Assembly: GCA_964482515.1 (NCBI GenBank)
Contig: CAYZXT010000053.1
Coordinates: forward strand, 1 to 13,622
Source: CAYZXT01 sp964482515
Lineage (GTDB): Bacteria; Elusimicrobiota; Elusimicrobia; FEN-1173
Reading direction: 5' to 3'
DNA length: 13,622 bases
Shown: positions 1 through 6,479 of the stretch, piece by piece
How positions within the stretch are numbered: the stretch's first letter is position 1
How the letters are laid out: every line of letters begins with the position of its first letter
Translations under genes and position numbers: made by a program
The notes under the pieces: generated by a model
Databases searched by the model: none
Told to the model about the DNA's origin: nothing
What the model saw: the letters and a program-made list of their open reading frames with translations, nothing else

Positions 1-539
1 CCTTCGGCTTCATGCCTTTCTATCCCGGCCCCGGCATCGGCGGCCATTGCATCCCGCTCGACCCCTACTACCTTTCCTGGAAACTGAAGACCCTCAACTT
101 CTACGCGCGCTTCATCGAGCTGGCCGGAGAAATCAACTCCAAGATGCCGGAATACCTCGTGGCCAAGATCGGCGACGCGCTCAACGGACACGGCAAATCC
201 ATCAAAGGCGCCGACATCCTCGTCCTCGGCGTCGCTTATAAAAAAGACATCAACGACGTGCGCGAGTCGCCGGCGCTGGACGTTCTGGAGCTGCTGAAAC
301 ACAAGGGCGCCAACCTACGCTATCACGATCCCTATGTCCACAAGTTGCGCATCGCCGACATCCACATGTCGTCGGTCCCGCTGACGGACAAGCTGGTCAA
401 ATCCCAGGACTGCGTCGTCATCACCACGGACCACTCCTGTTTCGACATGCACAGCATCGTCAAGAACGCGGCCCTGGTGGTCGATTCACGCAACGCGGCC
501 AAAAACGTCAAAGACAAAAACAAAATCGTCACACTCTAA
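1..539 (+). CDS. UDP-sugar 6-dehydrogenase (UDP-N-acetylglucosamine/UDP-glucose dehydrogenase family), C-terminal part
   Basis: This is the 3' part of a gene that enters from the left edge; the open frame already runs from base 3, so the ATG at 12 is internal. The family oxidises C6 of a UDP-sugar to the uronic acid in two NAD-dependent steps, supplying precursors for capsule, O-antigen or exopolysaccharide in the cytoplasm. Visible is the signature GPGIGGHCIPLDPYYLSWK, whose Cys (codon 48-50) is the catalytic thiol. It is followed by the central dimerisation helix region and the C-terminal UDP-binding domain with the motif YKKDINDVRESPAL. The YKK-D-DxRESPA form is more like the WbpA/TviB/WecC branch (UDP-HexNAc dehydrogenases) than plain UDP-glucose dehydrogenase, but the N-terminal Rossmann half is outside the window, so the substrate stays open. 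It ends at TAA, about 20 bp before a hairpin terminator, so it is the last gene of its transcript. Confidence 0.93.
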   Translation, partial: FGFMPFYPGPGIGGHCIPLDPYYLSWKLKTLNFYARFIELAGEINSKMPEYLVAKIGDALNGHGKSIKGADILVLGVAYKKDINDVRESPALDVLELLKHKGANLRYHDPYVHKLRIADIHMSSVPLTDKLVKSQDCVVITTDHSCFDMHSIVKNAALVVDSRNAAKNVKDKNKIVTL

Positions 540-556
540 TAATATCCCGGTAAAAG

Positions 557-586
557 AAAAAGGGACCTCGAAAGGGGTCCCTTTTT
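557..586. terminator. Bidirectional intrinsic terminator with GAAA tetraloop
   Basis: GGGACC (562-567) pairs with GGTCCC (576-581). A T-G wobble and a C-G pair inside close a GAAA tetraloop at 570-573, and A/T pairs outside extend the stem. A T-tract follows on the plus strand (582-586), and the A-rich left flank gives a U-rich tract on the minus strand. It lies between two convergent genes, the sugar dehydrogenase (stop 539) and the CDF transporter (stop 608), and should end transcription from both sides. Confidence 0.9.
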
Positions 587-607
587 ATTGTCTGAATGAC
601 GATGAGA

Positions 608-1483
608 TCAGTGGGGGTGGGATGCGGGCTCGATGTGCACGATCACGTCCTGCACGCCCGAAAAAACAGATTTGATGCGTTCTTCGACTTCGTTGGCCAG
701 ATCATGCCCTTCTTTGACGGACATATCGTCGGCCACCAGCATATGGAGGTCCACATAAATCGCGTCAGGCCGTCCGCGGCTCCGTATCTCGTGGCAGCCC
801 AGGACGCCTTGGACTTTTTCCACTTCAGCCTTAACAAGCAGAGGGTTCAGGACGATATGGTCGACCAGCACGTCGGTCCCTTGCCATAAAATTTGTATCG
901 CCGACCAGACGATCACCGCGCAAACGATAAGAGCCGCCGCCGGGTCCGCCCAGGCCCACCCTAAATGGACCCCGATCAACGCCGCCATCACCGACAACGT
1001 CACATAGATATCGCTCACCGTGTGCAGCGCGTCCGCCAGCAGTAGGTCGCTTTTAAGGGTTTTGCCCGCGCGCCGCTCATACCAGACCACGAAGACGTTC
1101 ACGCAAAGAGAGGCGCCCATAACAACCCAACTCAGCCAATTGACCGTTGGCTGGGAGGGGGAACGGAAAGCCCCGACGGCCCGTTGGATCAAATTGTAAG
1201 CGATGAACAAAAGCATTCCGGCGATGAAGAAACTGGTGAGAGTTTCATAACGCCCATGGCCGTAGGGATGGTCCTCGTCCTGCGGTTTGCGGGCGAAGCG
1301 TATCCCCACCAATCCCACCACGTTGGAAAGGCCGTCCGAGAGGGAGTGGAACCCGTCGGCGGCGACGCTGGTGGTGTTGGTGGCGTAGCCCAGAATAATT
1401 TTAGCCACGGCGACCATGATGTTGAGCCCCATGATCTCCCAAAGGACACGGTCGATTTTATGAAAGCGCGCGCGAGGTTCCAT
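608..1483 (-). CDS. Cation diffusion facilitator (CDF) family metal/H+ antiporter
   Basis: A 291-aa inner-membrane protein of the CDF family, which exports divalent metals such as Zn, Co, Cd, Mn or Fe in exchange for protons. About six hydrophobic segments are followed by a cytosolic C-terminal domain. The transport-site motifs are HSLSD (H46, D50) in the second helix and HTVSD (H154, D158) in the fifth; this HxxxD/HxxxD pairing is typical of Zn-type rather than Fe/Mn-type members. The loop DEDHPYGHGRYE (69-80) is a family signature. The cytosolic domain keeps His at 231, 247, 260 and 283, positions that match the regulatory zinc sites of E. coli YiiP; the acidic partner is E285 where YiiP has Asp. 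The start is supported by AGGAG five bases upstream. It is convergent with the sugar dehydrogenase and looks monocistronic. Metal specificity cannot be fixed from sequence alone. Confidence 0.95.
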   Translation of the reverse strand: MEPRARFHKIDRVLWEIMGLNIMVAVAKIILGYATNTTSVAADGFHSLSDGLSNVVGLVGIRFARKPQDEDHPYGHGRYETLTSFFIAGMLLFIAYNLIQRAVGAFRSPSQPTVNWLSWVVMGASLCVNVFVVWYERRAGKTLKSDLLLADALHTVSDIYVTLSVMAALIGVHLGWAWADPAAALIVCAVIVWSAIQILWQGTDVLVDHIVLNPLLVKAEVEKVQGVLGCHEIRSRGRPDAIYVDLHMLVADDMSVKEGHDLANEVEERIKSVFSGVQDVIVHIEPASHPH

Positions 1484-1527
1484 CGTCTCTCCTGATGATC
1501 AAACGCCGTTTTGCGTTGCCTATAACG

Positions 1528-1533
1528 ATTATA
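1528..1533 (-). promoter_or_regulatory. Candidate -10 box of the CDF transporter gene
   Basis: Read on the minus strand, this is a perfect TATAAT, about 45 bases before the CDF start codon, giving an expected leader of about 38 nt. No good -35 box sits 17 bp further up; TTCCAA at 15 bp spacing is the best match. A short dyad, TGATT-CA-AATCA (1557-1568), lies just beyond the -35 region and could be an operator. The leader also holds a 5-bp hairpin (AACGC 1502-1506 with GCGTT 1513-1517). Confidence 0.4.
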
Positions 1534-1594
1534 ATCCATCTTCCGCGATTGGAACGTGATTCAAATCATAAATCGCCAGAATTGTTTCAAGCGG

Positions 1595-1623
1595 TTGTTG
1601 TCTCCTGGAAAGTCTGATAGAAT
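1595..1623 (+). promoter_or_regulatory. Candidate promoter for the tRNA-Gly gene
   Basis: TTGTTG (1595-1600) is separated by 17 bp from TAGAAT (1618-1623). The -10 is a 5/6 match and the -35 a 3/6 match. It would start transcription near 1630 and give a leader of about 110 nt before the tRNA. That leader contains two GC-rich hairpins: CGTCCCG 1664-1670 with CGGGACG 1681-1687, and CGCGGG 1707-1712 with CCCGCG 1723-1728. Confidence 0.35.
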
Positions 1624-1635
1624 AAATTCCGTTAT

Positions 1636-1650
1636 CGCTAGCGCGGGCGT
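1636..1650. repeat. 15-bp direct repeat, upstream copy
   Basis: CGCTAGCGCGGGCGT occurs here and again at 1736-1750, exactly 100 bp later. The second copy runs into the tRNA-Gly gene and includes its first eight bases. Beyond these 15 bases the two flanks do not resemble each other. The first copy has no matching 3' acceptor strand nearby, so it is not a second tRNA gene. Confidence 0.8.
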
Positions 1651-1735
1651 TGCCGCCAGGTAACGTCCCGGTTTGTAGGACGGGACGCATAAATAAATTT
1701 GAAGTACGCGGGCGGTCGCTCCCCCGCGACACTTC

Positions 1736-1750
1736 CGCTAGCGCGGGCGT
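1736..1750. repeat. 15-bp direct repeat, copy overlapping the tRNA-Gly 5' end
   Basis: Second copy of CGCTAGCGCGGGCGT. Bases 1743-1750 are the 5' acceptor strand and position 8 of the tRNA. See the copy at 1636-1650. Confidence 0.8.
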
Positions 1751-1816
1751 AGTTCAATGGTAGAATAGGAGCTTCCCAAGCTCTAGACGTGGGTTCGATT
1801 CCCATCGCCCGCTCCA
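1743..1816 (+). tRNA. tRNA-Gly (anticodon CCC)
   Basis: The full cloverleaf can be drawn by hand. The acceptor GCGGGCG (1743-1749) pairs perfectly with CGCCCGC. The D-arm is GTTC/GAAT with loop AATGGTA. The anticodon stem GGAGC/GCTCT holds the seven-base loop TTCCCAA, giving anticodon CCC. The short variable loop is AGAC, and the T-arm GTGGG/CCCAT has loop TTCGATT. The discriminator base is T, and CCA is encoded (1814-1816). It decodes the glycine codon GGG. A dedicated terminator follows ten bases after the CCA, so it is probably a single-gene transcript. Confidence 0.95.
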
Positions 1817-1825
1817 CTTTCGCCG

Positions 1826-1852
1826 AGCCTGACCACAAAAGTCAGGCTTTTT
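1826..1852 (+). terminator. Intrinsic terminator of tRNA-Gly
   Basis: AGCCTGAC (1826-1833) pairs with GTCAGGCT (1841-1848) around the 7-base loop CACAAAA, and T-residues run to 1852. It separates the tRNA from the HEAT-repeat gene downstream. Confidence 0.88.
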
Positions 1853-1861
1853 GTTTGCATC

Positions 1862-1891
1862 TTGCAATCTGCGCCCTTCAAGGCCCATACT
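1862..1891 (+). promoter_or_regulatory. Weak candidate promoter for the HEAT-repeat gene
   Basis: TTGCAA (1862-1867) is spaced 18 bp from CATACT (1886-1891), each a 4/6 match. A short dyad, CATAC-TTGG-GTATG (1886-1899), covers the putative -10. A promoter is expected here because the tRNA terminator lies just upstream, but the boxes are poor. Confidence 0.25.
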
Positions 1892-1948
1892 TGGGTATGT
1901 CCGGGCGAACCTCGTCCCGGTCCGATTTTTGTTTTCAGGGAGAATGTC

Positions 1949-3466
1949 ATGAAAAAGACTTTCATCAACTTCGCGCTTGCGATCCTTTTGTCCGTACCCG
2001 CCTTCGCCAAACCGGCGCCGTCCGAGCCGGCCGATCCCCAAACGCTGATGAGGAGCAAAAAGGCCAACGACCGCCTTGAGGCCGTTAGGCAATTTCAAGC
2101 GGCCGGCGACGAGACGTCGATGAGCCGCCTTGTCCAGGCGCTGGACGATGAGAACGATAAAGTCCGGATCGCCGCGGCGGAGGCCCTCGGCGGCATGAAC
2201 TATCCAGCCGCCGTGGACGCCCTCGGCAAGGCCTTGAAAGACCGCAAATCAAACGTCCGAATGCAGGCCGTGAAAAGCCTTTCCCAAAAGACCGGCTCCG
2301 CGCCGATTGAGTTGCTGAACGCGGCGCTGGACGACCGGGAGACGTTCATCCGCGCGGAAGCCGTGAAAAGCCTGACCGCCATCGGGACCCAAAGCGTCAT
2401 TCCGGGCCTTTCCAAGGCCGCCGCGGACAAAGCTTCCGACATCCGCTCCGCAGCCGTCCAGGGGCTCTGCCAGATCGCAGACCCCGGCTGCATCCCGGCC
2501 CTTTCCAAGGCCGCGGACGATCCCGAACTGAAGATCAAATTGCAGGCCCTGGCCGGGCTCGGCAGGATCGGCGGCCCGGATACGTTCAACGCGCTGCTGA
2601 AGGCCGCCACCGAGGACCGTAAACCTGACGTCCGGATCGTCGCGGTGAACCAGTTGGGCCAGGTGGGGGACGCCAGCGTCGTCCCGGTCCTCTCGAGCGC
2701 TCTAAAAGATTCGGAAGTCAATATCAGGTTGGCCGCGGTGGGCGCTCTGGGTCTGATCGGCGGACGCGTTTCTGTGCAACCTCTCACCCAATCGCTCTAC
2801 GACAAGGAAGTCCTGGTGCGACACGCCGCCGCCGCCGCGCTGGGCGCGCTGGCCAGCGAGGAGTCTCTCTCCGCCCTGACCTACGTCGTCCGCTTTGAGA
2901 AAGACCCCGCCACCTTGTCGGCCGTCGCGGAAGCCCTGGGCAAGATCGGCGACAAAAGCGCCGTTCCGTCGTTGATGGAAGCCATCTCAAAATTGAAAAA
3001 AGACCAGGACGGCAGGGCATTTTATGAGGCCGTGACCCGGCTCATGGAAATCAACAAAGGAAAGCAGGGGGCCGTCAAATCCGTTCCACCCTCCGACAAA
3101 ACCGAACGCGCCGCACCCGCGGCCCCTGCGGTCGAGACTCCGTCCGCCGTGCTTGAAACCCCCGTCACCCCCATTGTTGAGGAAAACACACCGGAACAGC
3201 CGATGGAACCGGCAGCCGAGGAAAAGATGCGCCTCATGCAGTCCTATTACAGCGACGCCCAGAACGCCTTCACCCAAAAAAAATACGCGGAAGCCATCGC
3301 CGGATGGCAAAAGGTCTTGGAATTGGAACCCACCCACGCGCAGTCGAAGAAGATGATCGCGCGGGCGCAGCAAATGCAACGCCCTCCGGCCCAGAAGAAA
3401 AAGAAAAAATCGGCCGGCATCCGTAACCCGCCTCCCGTTGTGCCGGTTGACTCCACCAATCCATAA
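1949..3466 (+). CDS. Secreted HEAT-repeat protein with C-terminal TPR-like segment
   Basis: A 505-aa protein with a classic Sec signal peptide (MKKTFINFALAILLSVPAFA, cleavage expected after residue 20), so periplasmic or secreted. The frame is open from 1862, but the ATG at 1949 has AGGGAG six bases upstream and starts exactly at the signal peptide. Residues about 30-365 are tandem HEAT-like (PBS-lyase type) repeats of about 31 residues, with recurring DVRxxAVxxLGxIG patterns, roughly ten units. Then comes a Pro/Ala/Glu-rich linker (about 375-420), a TPR-like helical pair (about 424-475, containing YAEAIAGWQKVLELEPTHA), and a Lys-run tail ending in a Pro-rich stretch. Such proteins are scaffolds for protein binding; no enzyme motif is seen. 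The partner is unknown; the neighbouring envelope genes make a cell-wall or secretion role possible. No terminator follows, and the next promoter lies inside its 3' end. Confidence 0.9.
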   Translation: MKKTFINFALAILLSVPAFAKPAPSEPADPQTLMRSKKANDRLEAVRQFQAAGDETSMSRLVQALDDENDKVRIAAAEALGGMNYPAAVDALGKALKDRKSNVRMQAVKSLSQKTGSAPIELLNAALDDRETFIRAEAVKSLTAIGTQSVIPGLSKAAADKASDIRSAAVQGLCQIADPGCIPALSKAADDPELKIKLQALAGLGRIGGPDTFNALLKAATEDRKPDVRIVAVNQLGQVGDASVVPVLSSALKDSEVNIRLAAVGALGLIGGRVSVQPLTQSLYDKEVLVRHAAAAALGALASEESLSALTYVVRFEKDPATLSAVAEALGKIGDKSAVPSLMEAISKLKKDQDGRAFYEAVTRLMEINKGKQGAVKSVPPSDKTERAAPAAPAVETPSAVLETPVTPIVEENTPEQPMEPAAEEKMRLMQSYYSDAQNAFTQKKYAEAIAGWQKVLELEPTHAQSKKMIARAQQMQRPPAQKKKKKSAGIRNPPPVVPVDSTNP

Positions 3467-3475
3467 CGCTAGAAT
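3447..3475 (+). promoter_or_regulatory. Sigma-70-type promoter of the small ORF-degT-mltD operon
   Basis: TTGACT (3447-3452), a 17-bp spacer and TAGAAT (3470-3475); both boxes are 5/6 matches at ideal spacing. The -35 box is within the last codons of the HEAT-repeat gene. Transcription would start near 3482, about 29 nt before the ATG at 3511. Confidence 0.65.
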
Positions 3476-3510
3476 ACCCCTTAACCTACGGCTCATTCCG
3501 ACAATACTCT

Positions 3511-3780
3511 ATGAAAACAGATCCAAATCCGTCCGAAGACGCCGTCGCCGAAACTGAAGATGTCTACGCCGCGCAGCGGGACGAATTGATGCGTCTGCTC
3601 AGGGATTGCATGGAATGCAACGAGCCCTTGCGGGTCCATGGAAAAGTCGTCCTCTCCAACGACGACATCCCGACTTTGCTTCAGAAGATCAAGAACCGTT
3701 TGCCCTTTTCCCGGCGCGAACGGGAAGGACTGGTCGAAGCCGGTTTCGCCGTCGCCCGCCTGTTTCCAAGGTTGATTTAA
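3511..3780 (+). CDS. Small protein of unknown function (89 aa)
   Basis: I do not recognise this family. The protein is charged and soluble with no signal peptide or membrane segment. The N-terminus is acidic (about 1-18), followed by a predicted helix YAAQRDELMRLLRDCMEC (19-36) that ends in the only two cysteines, C33 and C36, as a CxxC pair. A middle segment with RVHGKVVLSNDDIP reads as a short strand-turn, and the C-terminus is basic to hydrophobic. The ORF is likely real: a good promoter precedes it, its composition looks like a normal protein, and the overlapping +1 frame is an Arg/Pro-rich shadow. There is no Shine-Dalgarno match before the ATG (upstream bases ACAATACTCT). Its stop lies 8 bp before the aminotransferase ATG, so the two are probably translated together. 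Confidence 0.7.
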   Translation: MKTDPNPSEDAVAETEDVYAAQRDELMRLLRDCMECNEPLRVHGKVVLSNDDIPTLLQKIKNRLPFSRREREGLVEAGFAVARLFPRLI

Positions 3781-3788
3781 ACTTCCGC

Positions 3789-4967
3789 ATGTTAGCCTCC
3801 GAACAAAAAAAAGCACTTTCCAAAGTCGCCATCGAATCCGCCTTAGCCGAATATTTTGATCGCACGTTTTGCTGCCTCACGAACCGCGGGACGACGGCGC
3901 TGACCGCCGCCCTTTCCGCCCTGGAACTCCCGCCGGGCTCTTCAGTGGCGTTTCCGGCAGCCATGTGTTCCATCCCGGTATTTTCCGCACCCTTCGCCGG
4001 CCTCAAACCCGTTTTCGCGGACGTTTCCCCTGAATGCGGGAATTTCGATCTGGCGGACCTGGACCGCGTCCTGCTGGAAACGAAAGCCAAGGCCGTGGTC
4101 CCGCTGCACATGTTCGGGCGGCCCGAAGACATGGATTCGCTGAGATCGCTTTGCGACCGCTATCGCGTATCCATCATCGAGGACACGGCCCTTTCCATGG
4201 GAGCCCGCTATAACGGCAGACGCGCCGGTTCCTTCGGCGATATATCCTGCCTCAGTTTCGTGCGAAAGATGCTGCCGTTGGAAATGGGCGGGGCGATTTT
4301 GACCGACGATCCCTTCCTGGACCGAAAAGTCCGCTCATTTGTGGAGGGGTTGCCGCTCTTGGCGGAAAACCATCAGGGACGCGTCGCGTCGCTCATGAAA
4401 GCGTTCCATACGGAAACCGCCCGCGTGGCGGCCGGCGGATGGGCGGAAGGGGAAACGCTGATCGCGTGGCAGGACCGGTTCCGCGATGTGCTCTTGGCCC
4501 GCACGACGGAAGCGGACTGGGAGGGTTCCATCGTTCTGGACGAACTGGCCGGGCTGGAAGATACCGTGCAGGCGCGCCGTGTCCGGGCCGAAATATACGA
4601 AACCGCGTTCCACCACGACCGGATCGTTCCTCTGAACACCGAGGGAAGTTCCTTTTTCTCCTATCCGGTCCGGCTCGCGGGCGTCTCCGCCGAAGGCTTT
4701 TTGGATTTCGCCGCCGCCCGCGGATTTCAGTTCAAACGCGTGGCCTATCCCGTGATCGCGCCGGTTTTCGGTGAGAGTCGCGGCTTCCCCAACGCCGAGC
4801 GGCTGGAAAAGGAACTCATCGGTTTTCCGGTGGACGACAACCAGCCGGTTTCGTCGTTCTGGGCCTACGCGGAAGACTTCGCCAAGGTTTTCAACGATTA
4901 CCTGTCGGCGCTGCCGAACCTCCCGCCCTTTGATTGGCGGGGAAAACTCGAATCGAGGATGAGCTGA
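3789..4967 (+). CDS. DegT/DnrJ/EryC1/StrS-family PLP aminotransferase
   Basis: A cytoplasmic 392-aa protein of the PLP-dependent nucleotide-sugar aminotransferase family (fold type I). These enzymes typically transfer an amino group from glutamate to a keto-sugar nucleotide used in surface polysaccharides. Visible are the cofactor-binding Gly/Thr stretch NRGTTALTAAL (about 32-42), EDTALSMGARYNGRRAGSFGD with the pyridine-binding D132, and SFVRKMLPLEMGG with the Schiff-base lysine K160. The SFRK-LP-x-GG form differs from the common SFxxxKxLxxGEGG and points to a divergent subgroup, so the substrate is not assigned. The frame is open from 3606, but those 61 upstream codons overlap the 89-aa gene and are Arg/Pro-rich. 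The ATG at 3789 gives a short, reasonable N-terminus, though without a well-placed Shine-Dalgarno site (AAGG lies 17 bp away). Its stop overlaps the next start by one base. Confidence 0.85.
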   Translation: MLASEQKKALSKVAIESALAEYFDRTFCCLTNRGTTALTAALSALELPPGSSVAFPAAMCSIPVFSAPFAGLKPVFADVSPECGNFDLADLDRVLLETKAKAVVPLHMFGRPEDMDSLRSLCDRYRVSIIEDTALSMGARYNGRRAGSFGDISCLSFVRKMLPLEMGGAILTDDPFLDRKVRSFVEGLPLLAENHQGRVASLMKAFHTETARVAAGGWAEGETLIAWQDRFRDVLLARTTEADWEGSIVLDELAGLEDTVQARRVRAEIYETAFHHDRIVPLNTEGSSFFSYPVRLAGVSAEGFLDFAAARGFQFKRVAYPVIAPVFGESRGFPNAERLEKELIGFPVDDNQPVSSFWAYAEDFAKVFNDYLSALPNLPPFDWRGKLESRMS

Positions 4968-6379
4968 TGAGATTACGCGGTCGGACTTGGCCGATATTCC
5001 TTTTCATTCCGATCATCCTTTCCATCCCGTCCAGCGCCCAGCAATCCGAGCCCGCCGCGATCAACGCCGACGCGCCGTCTATGGGCGAAGCCGAGGCGGC
5101 CCCGCCCGAAATCGAACGACAGCTTCCCAAATGGCTCGAGAAGGCGCGGATTTCCTATGACGAGGCGCAAAAGGCCCGGGAGGAAGGAGACGAGAAACTC
5201 GCGGAGAAATTGACGCGCGCCGCCCTTAGGCATCTTTCCCGGGCGCCCAGGGAGGCGTCATTCTTTGAGACCCAGGACAACCTGGGCGCATTGTTTGAAT
5301 CTCTCGAAGCTCAATTCGCCGCCAGCCAGGCGGAGCAGGAACCGGAAGGCTCCACGGGTTTGGACGTTTCCCAGCAGGAGCTGGAGAACGCGCCCGCCGT
5401 GGCCACGCCGCCGCGCGCCGATAAAAAGACCTATACAGTCCCCATCGACCCCGACGATCCCATCGTTAAAAAATACATCGCGGTCTACACGGGACACAGG
5501 CGCGGCGACATCCAGCGGGCCATCGACCGCATGGGACGCTACCGGGAGATGGTGCTAAAGACATTGAAGGAGGCGGGCCTTCCGCGGGAACTGGTCTACC
5601 TCCCGATCGTGGAGAGCGAATACCTGAACACCAACACCTCCAGGGCCGGCGCGGTGGGCCTCTGGCAATTCATGCCGGACACGGCCCGGGGATTCGGTTT
5701 GAAAGTGAACTATTGGATCGACGAGAGGCGGGACCCGGTGAAGGCCACCAAGGCCGCGGCCGCCTATCTTAAGCAATTGAATCAATGGTTTGACGACTGG
5801 CACCTAGCGCTGGCCGCCTACAACCGGGGGGAATACGGCGTGCAGCGCGACATGCAGTTCAGCCGCTCGCCGGATTTCTCCAAGCTGGCCCAAAGGCGGG
5901 CCCTGCCGAACGAAACCGAACAGTATGTACCGCAGTTCGCGGCCTGCGTCATCATCGCGGACAACGCCTCCAGCTACGGGTTTCAGATCGTGAACGCCAA
6001 GGCGCTGGAGATGGATGAGGTCGTCCTCGGCAAACCCATCGACCTGAAGGTCGCGGCGGATTGCGCGGGCACGACGGAGGAAACCCTGCGGGAATTGAAT
6101 CCCACTCTCCGCGTTTGGTGCACGCCGAAGAACGACCCCGAGTTCGCCCTCAAGATCCCGGCGGGGACCAAAGACCGCTTCATGGCCGAGCTCGCCAAGG
6201 TCAAGGACTGGACCCCGGGAACCGGGCTCGTCAAATACAAAGTGAAGCGCGGCGACAACCTCAGCACCATCGCCCAAAAGTTTAGGACCACCGTAAGCGC
6301 CATCCAAAAAGACAACAAGATCAAGAACAGCCGCTATATCCATCCGGGACAAACCCTACAGATACGTTCGGGAAGGTAG
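4967..6379 (+). CDS. mltD: Lytic transglycosylase with SLT and LysM domains (MltD-like)
   Basis: A 470-aa secreted peptidoglycan enzyme that cleaves the MurNAc-GlcNAc bond to form 1,6-anhydro ends. The start at 4967 shares one base with the preceding stop (TGATG), has GAGG eight bases upstream and begins directly with a signal peptide (RLRGRTWPIFLFIPIILSIPSSA, cleavage near residue 24). An Ala/Glu-rich helical stretch (about 40-120) and a linker come first. The SLT domain covers about 190-310, with LPIVESEY holding the catalytic E216, then AVGLWQFMPDTARGFG and ALAAYNRGEYGV. A degenerate LysM-like region lies at about 340-405. A clear LysM, YKVKRGDNLSTIAQKF to YIHPGQTLQI (422-467), binds peptidoglycan. 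The order matches MltD, but the signal peptide shows no lipobox, unlike the E. coli lipoprotein. It ends the operon; only a 6-bp hairpin without a T-tract (6412-6429) follows. Confidence 0.93.
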   Translation: MRLRGRTWPIFLFIPIILSIPSSAQQSEPAAINADAPSMGEAEAAPPEIERQLPKWLEKARISYDEAQKAREEGDEKLAEKLTRAALRHLSRAPREASFFETQDNLGALFESLEAQFAASQAEQEPEGSTGLDVSQQELENAPAVATPPRADKKTYTVPIDPDDPIVKKYIAVYTGHRRGDIQRAIDRMGRYREMVLKTLKEAGLPRELVYLPIVESEYLNTNTSRAGAVGLWQFMPDTARGFGLKVNYWIDERRDPVKATKAAAAYLKQLNQWFDDWHLALAAYNRGEYGVQRDMQFSRSPDFSKLAQRRALPNETEQYVPQFAACVIIADNASSYGFQIVNAKALEMDEVVLGKPIDLKVAADCAGTTEETLRELNPTLRVWCTPKNDPEFALKIPAGTKDRFMAELAKVKDWTPGTGLVKYKVKRGDNLSTIAQKFRTTVSAIQKDNKIKNSRYIHPGQTLQIRSGR

Positions 6380-6411
6380 ATGGCGTAAGCGTCACTCCTC
6401 CAAAAAACAGA

Positions 6412-6429
6412 GCGCCGCGGGGCCGGCGC
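6412..6429. other. GC-rich hairpin after the lytic transglycosylase gene
   Basis: GCGCCG (6412-6417) pairs with CGGCGC (6424-6429) around a 6-base loop. No T-tract follows, so it is at best a weak terminator or mRNA-stability element. It lies immediately upstream of the strong promoter at 6436. Confidence 0.4.
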
Positions 6430-6435
6430 CGGGAT

Positions 6436-6464
6436 TTGACAAAACCCCGTCGTCCGTATATGAT
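6436..6464 (+). promoter_or_regulatory. Near-consensus sigma-70 promoter of the glycoside hydrolase unit
   Basis: TTGACA (6436-6441, 6/6), a 17-bp spacer and TATGAT (6459-6464, 5/6). The start is expected near 6470-6472, only about 9-10 nt before the ATG at 6480, leaving almost no room for a ribosome binding site. It is the best promoter match in the window. Confidence 0.8.
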
Positions 6465-6479
6465 ATTTCAACAATCTCT

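Noticed and set aside
1862..1948. N-terminal extension of the HEAT-repeat protein from an ATG at 1862
   Set aside because: The extra 29 codons have no ribosome binding site, lie directly after the tRNA terminator and would bury the signal peptide that begins at 1949 behind AGGGAG.
1743..1948. tRNA-linked integration site of a mobile element
   Set aside because: No integrase gene, no repeat of the tRNA 3' end and no element boundary are visible in the window; the only repeat is of the tRNA 5' side.
3606..3788. N-terminal extension of the aminotransferase from an ATG at 3606
   Set aside because: This stretch overlaps the 89-aa gene in another frame and encodes an Arg/Pro-rich sequence typical of a shadow frame. 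The DegT fold can start at 3789.
4934..4966. Upstream ATG at 4934 for the lytic transglycosylase
   Set aside because: It would put eleven charged residues before the signal peptide and overlap the aminotransferase by 34 bp. The ATG at 4967 has GAGG upstream and overlaps the stop by one base.
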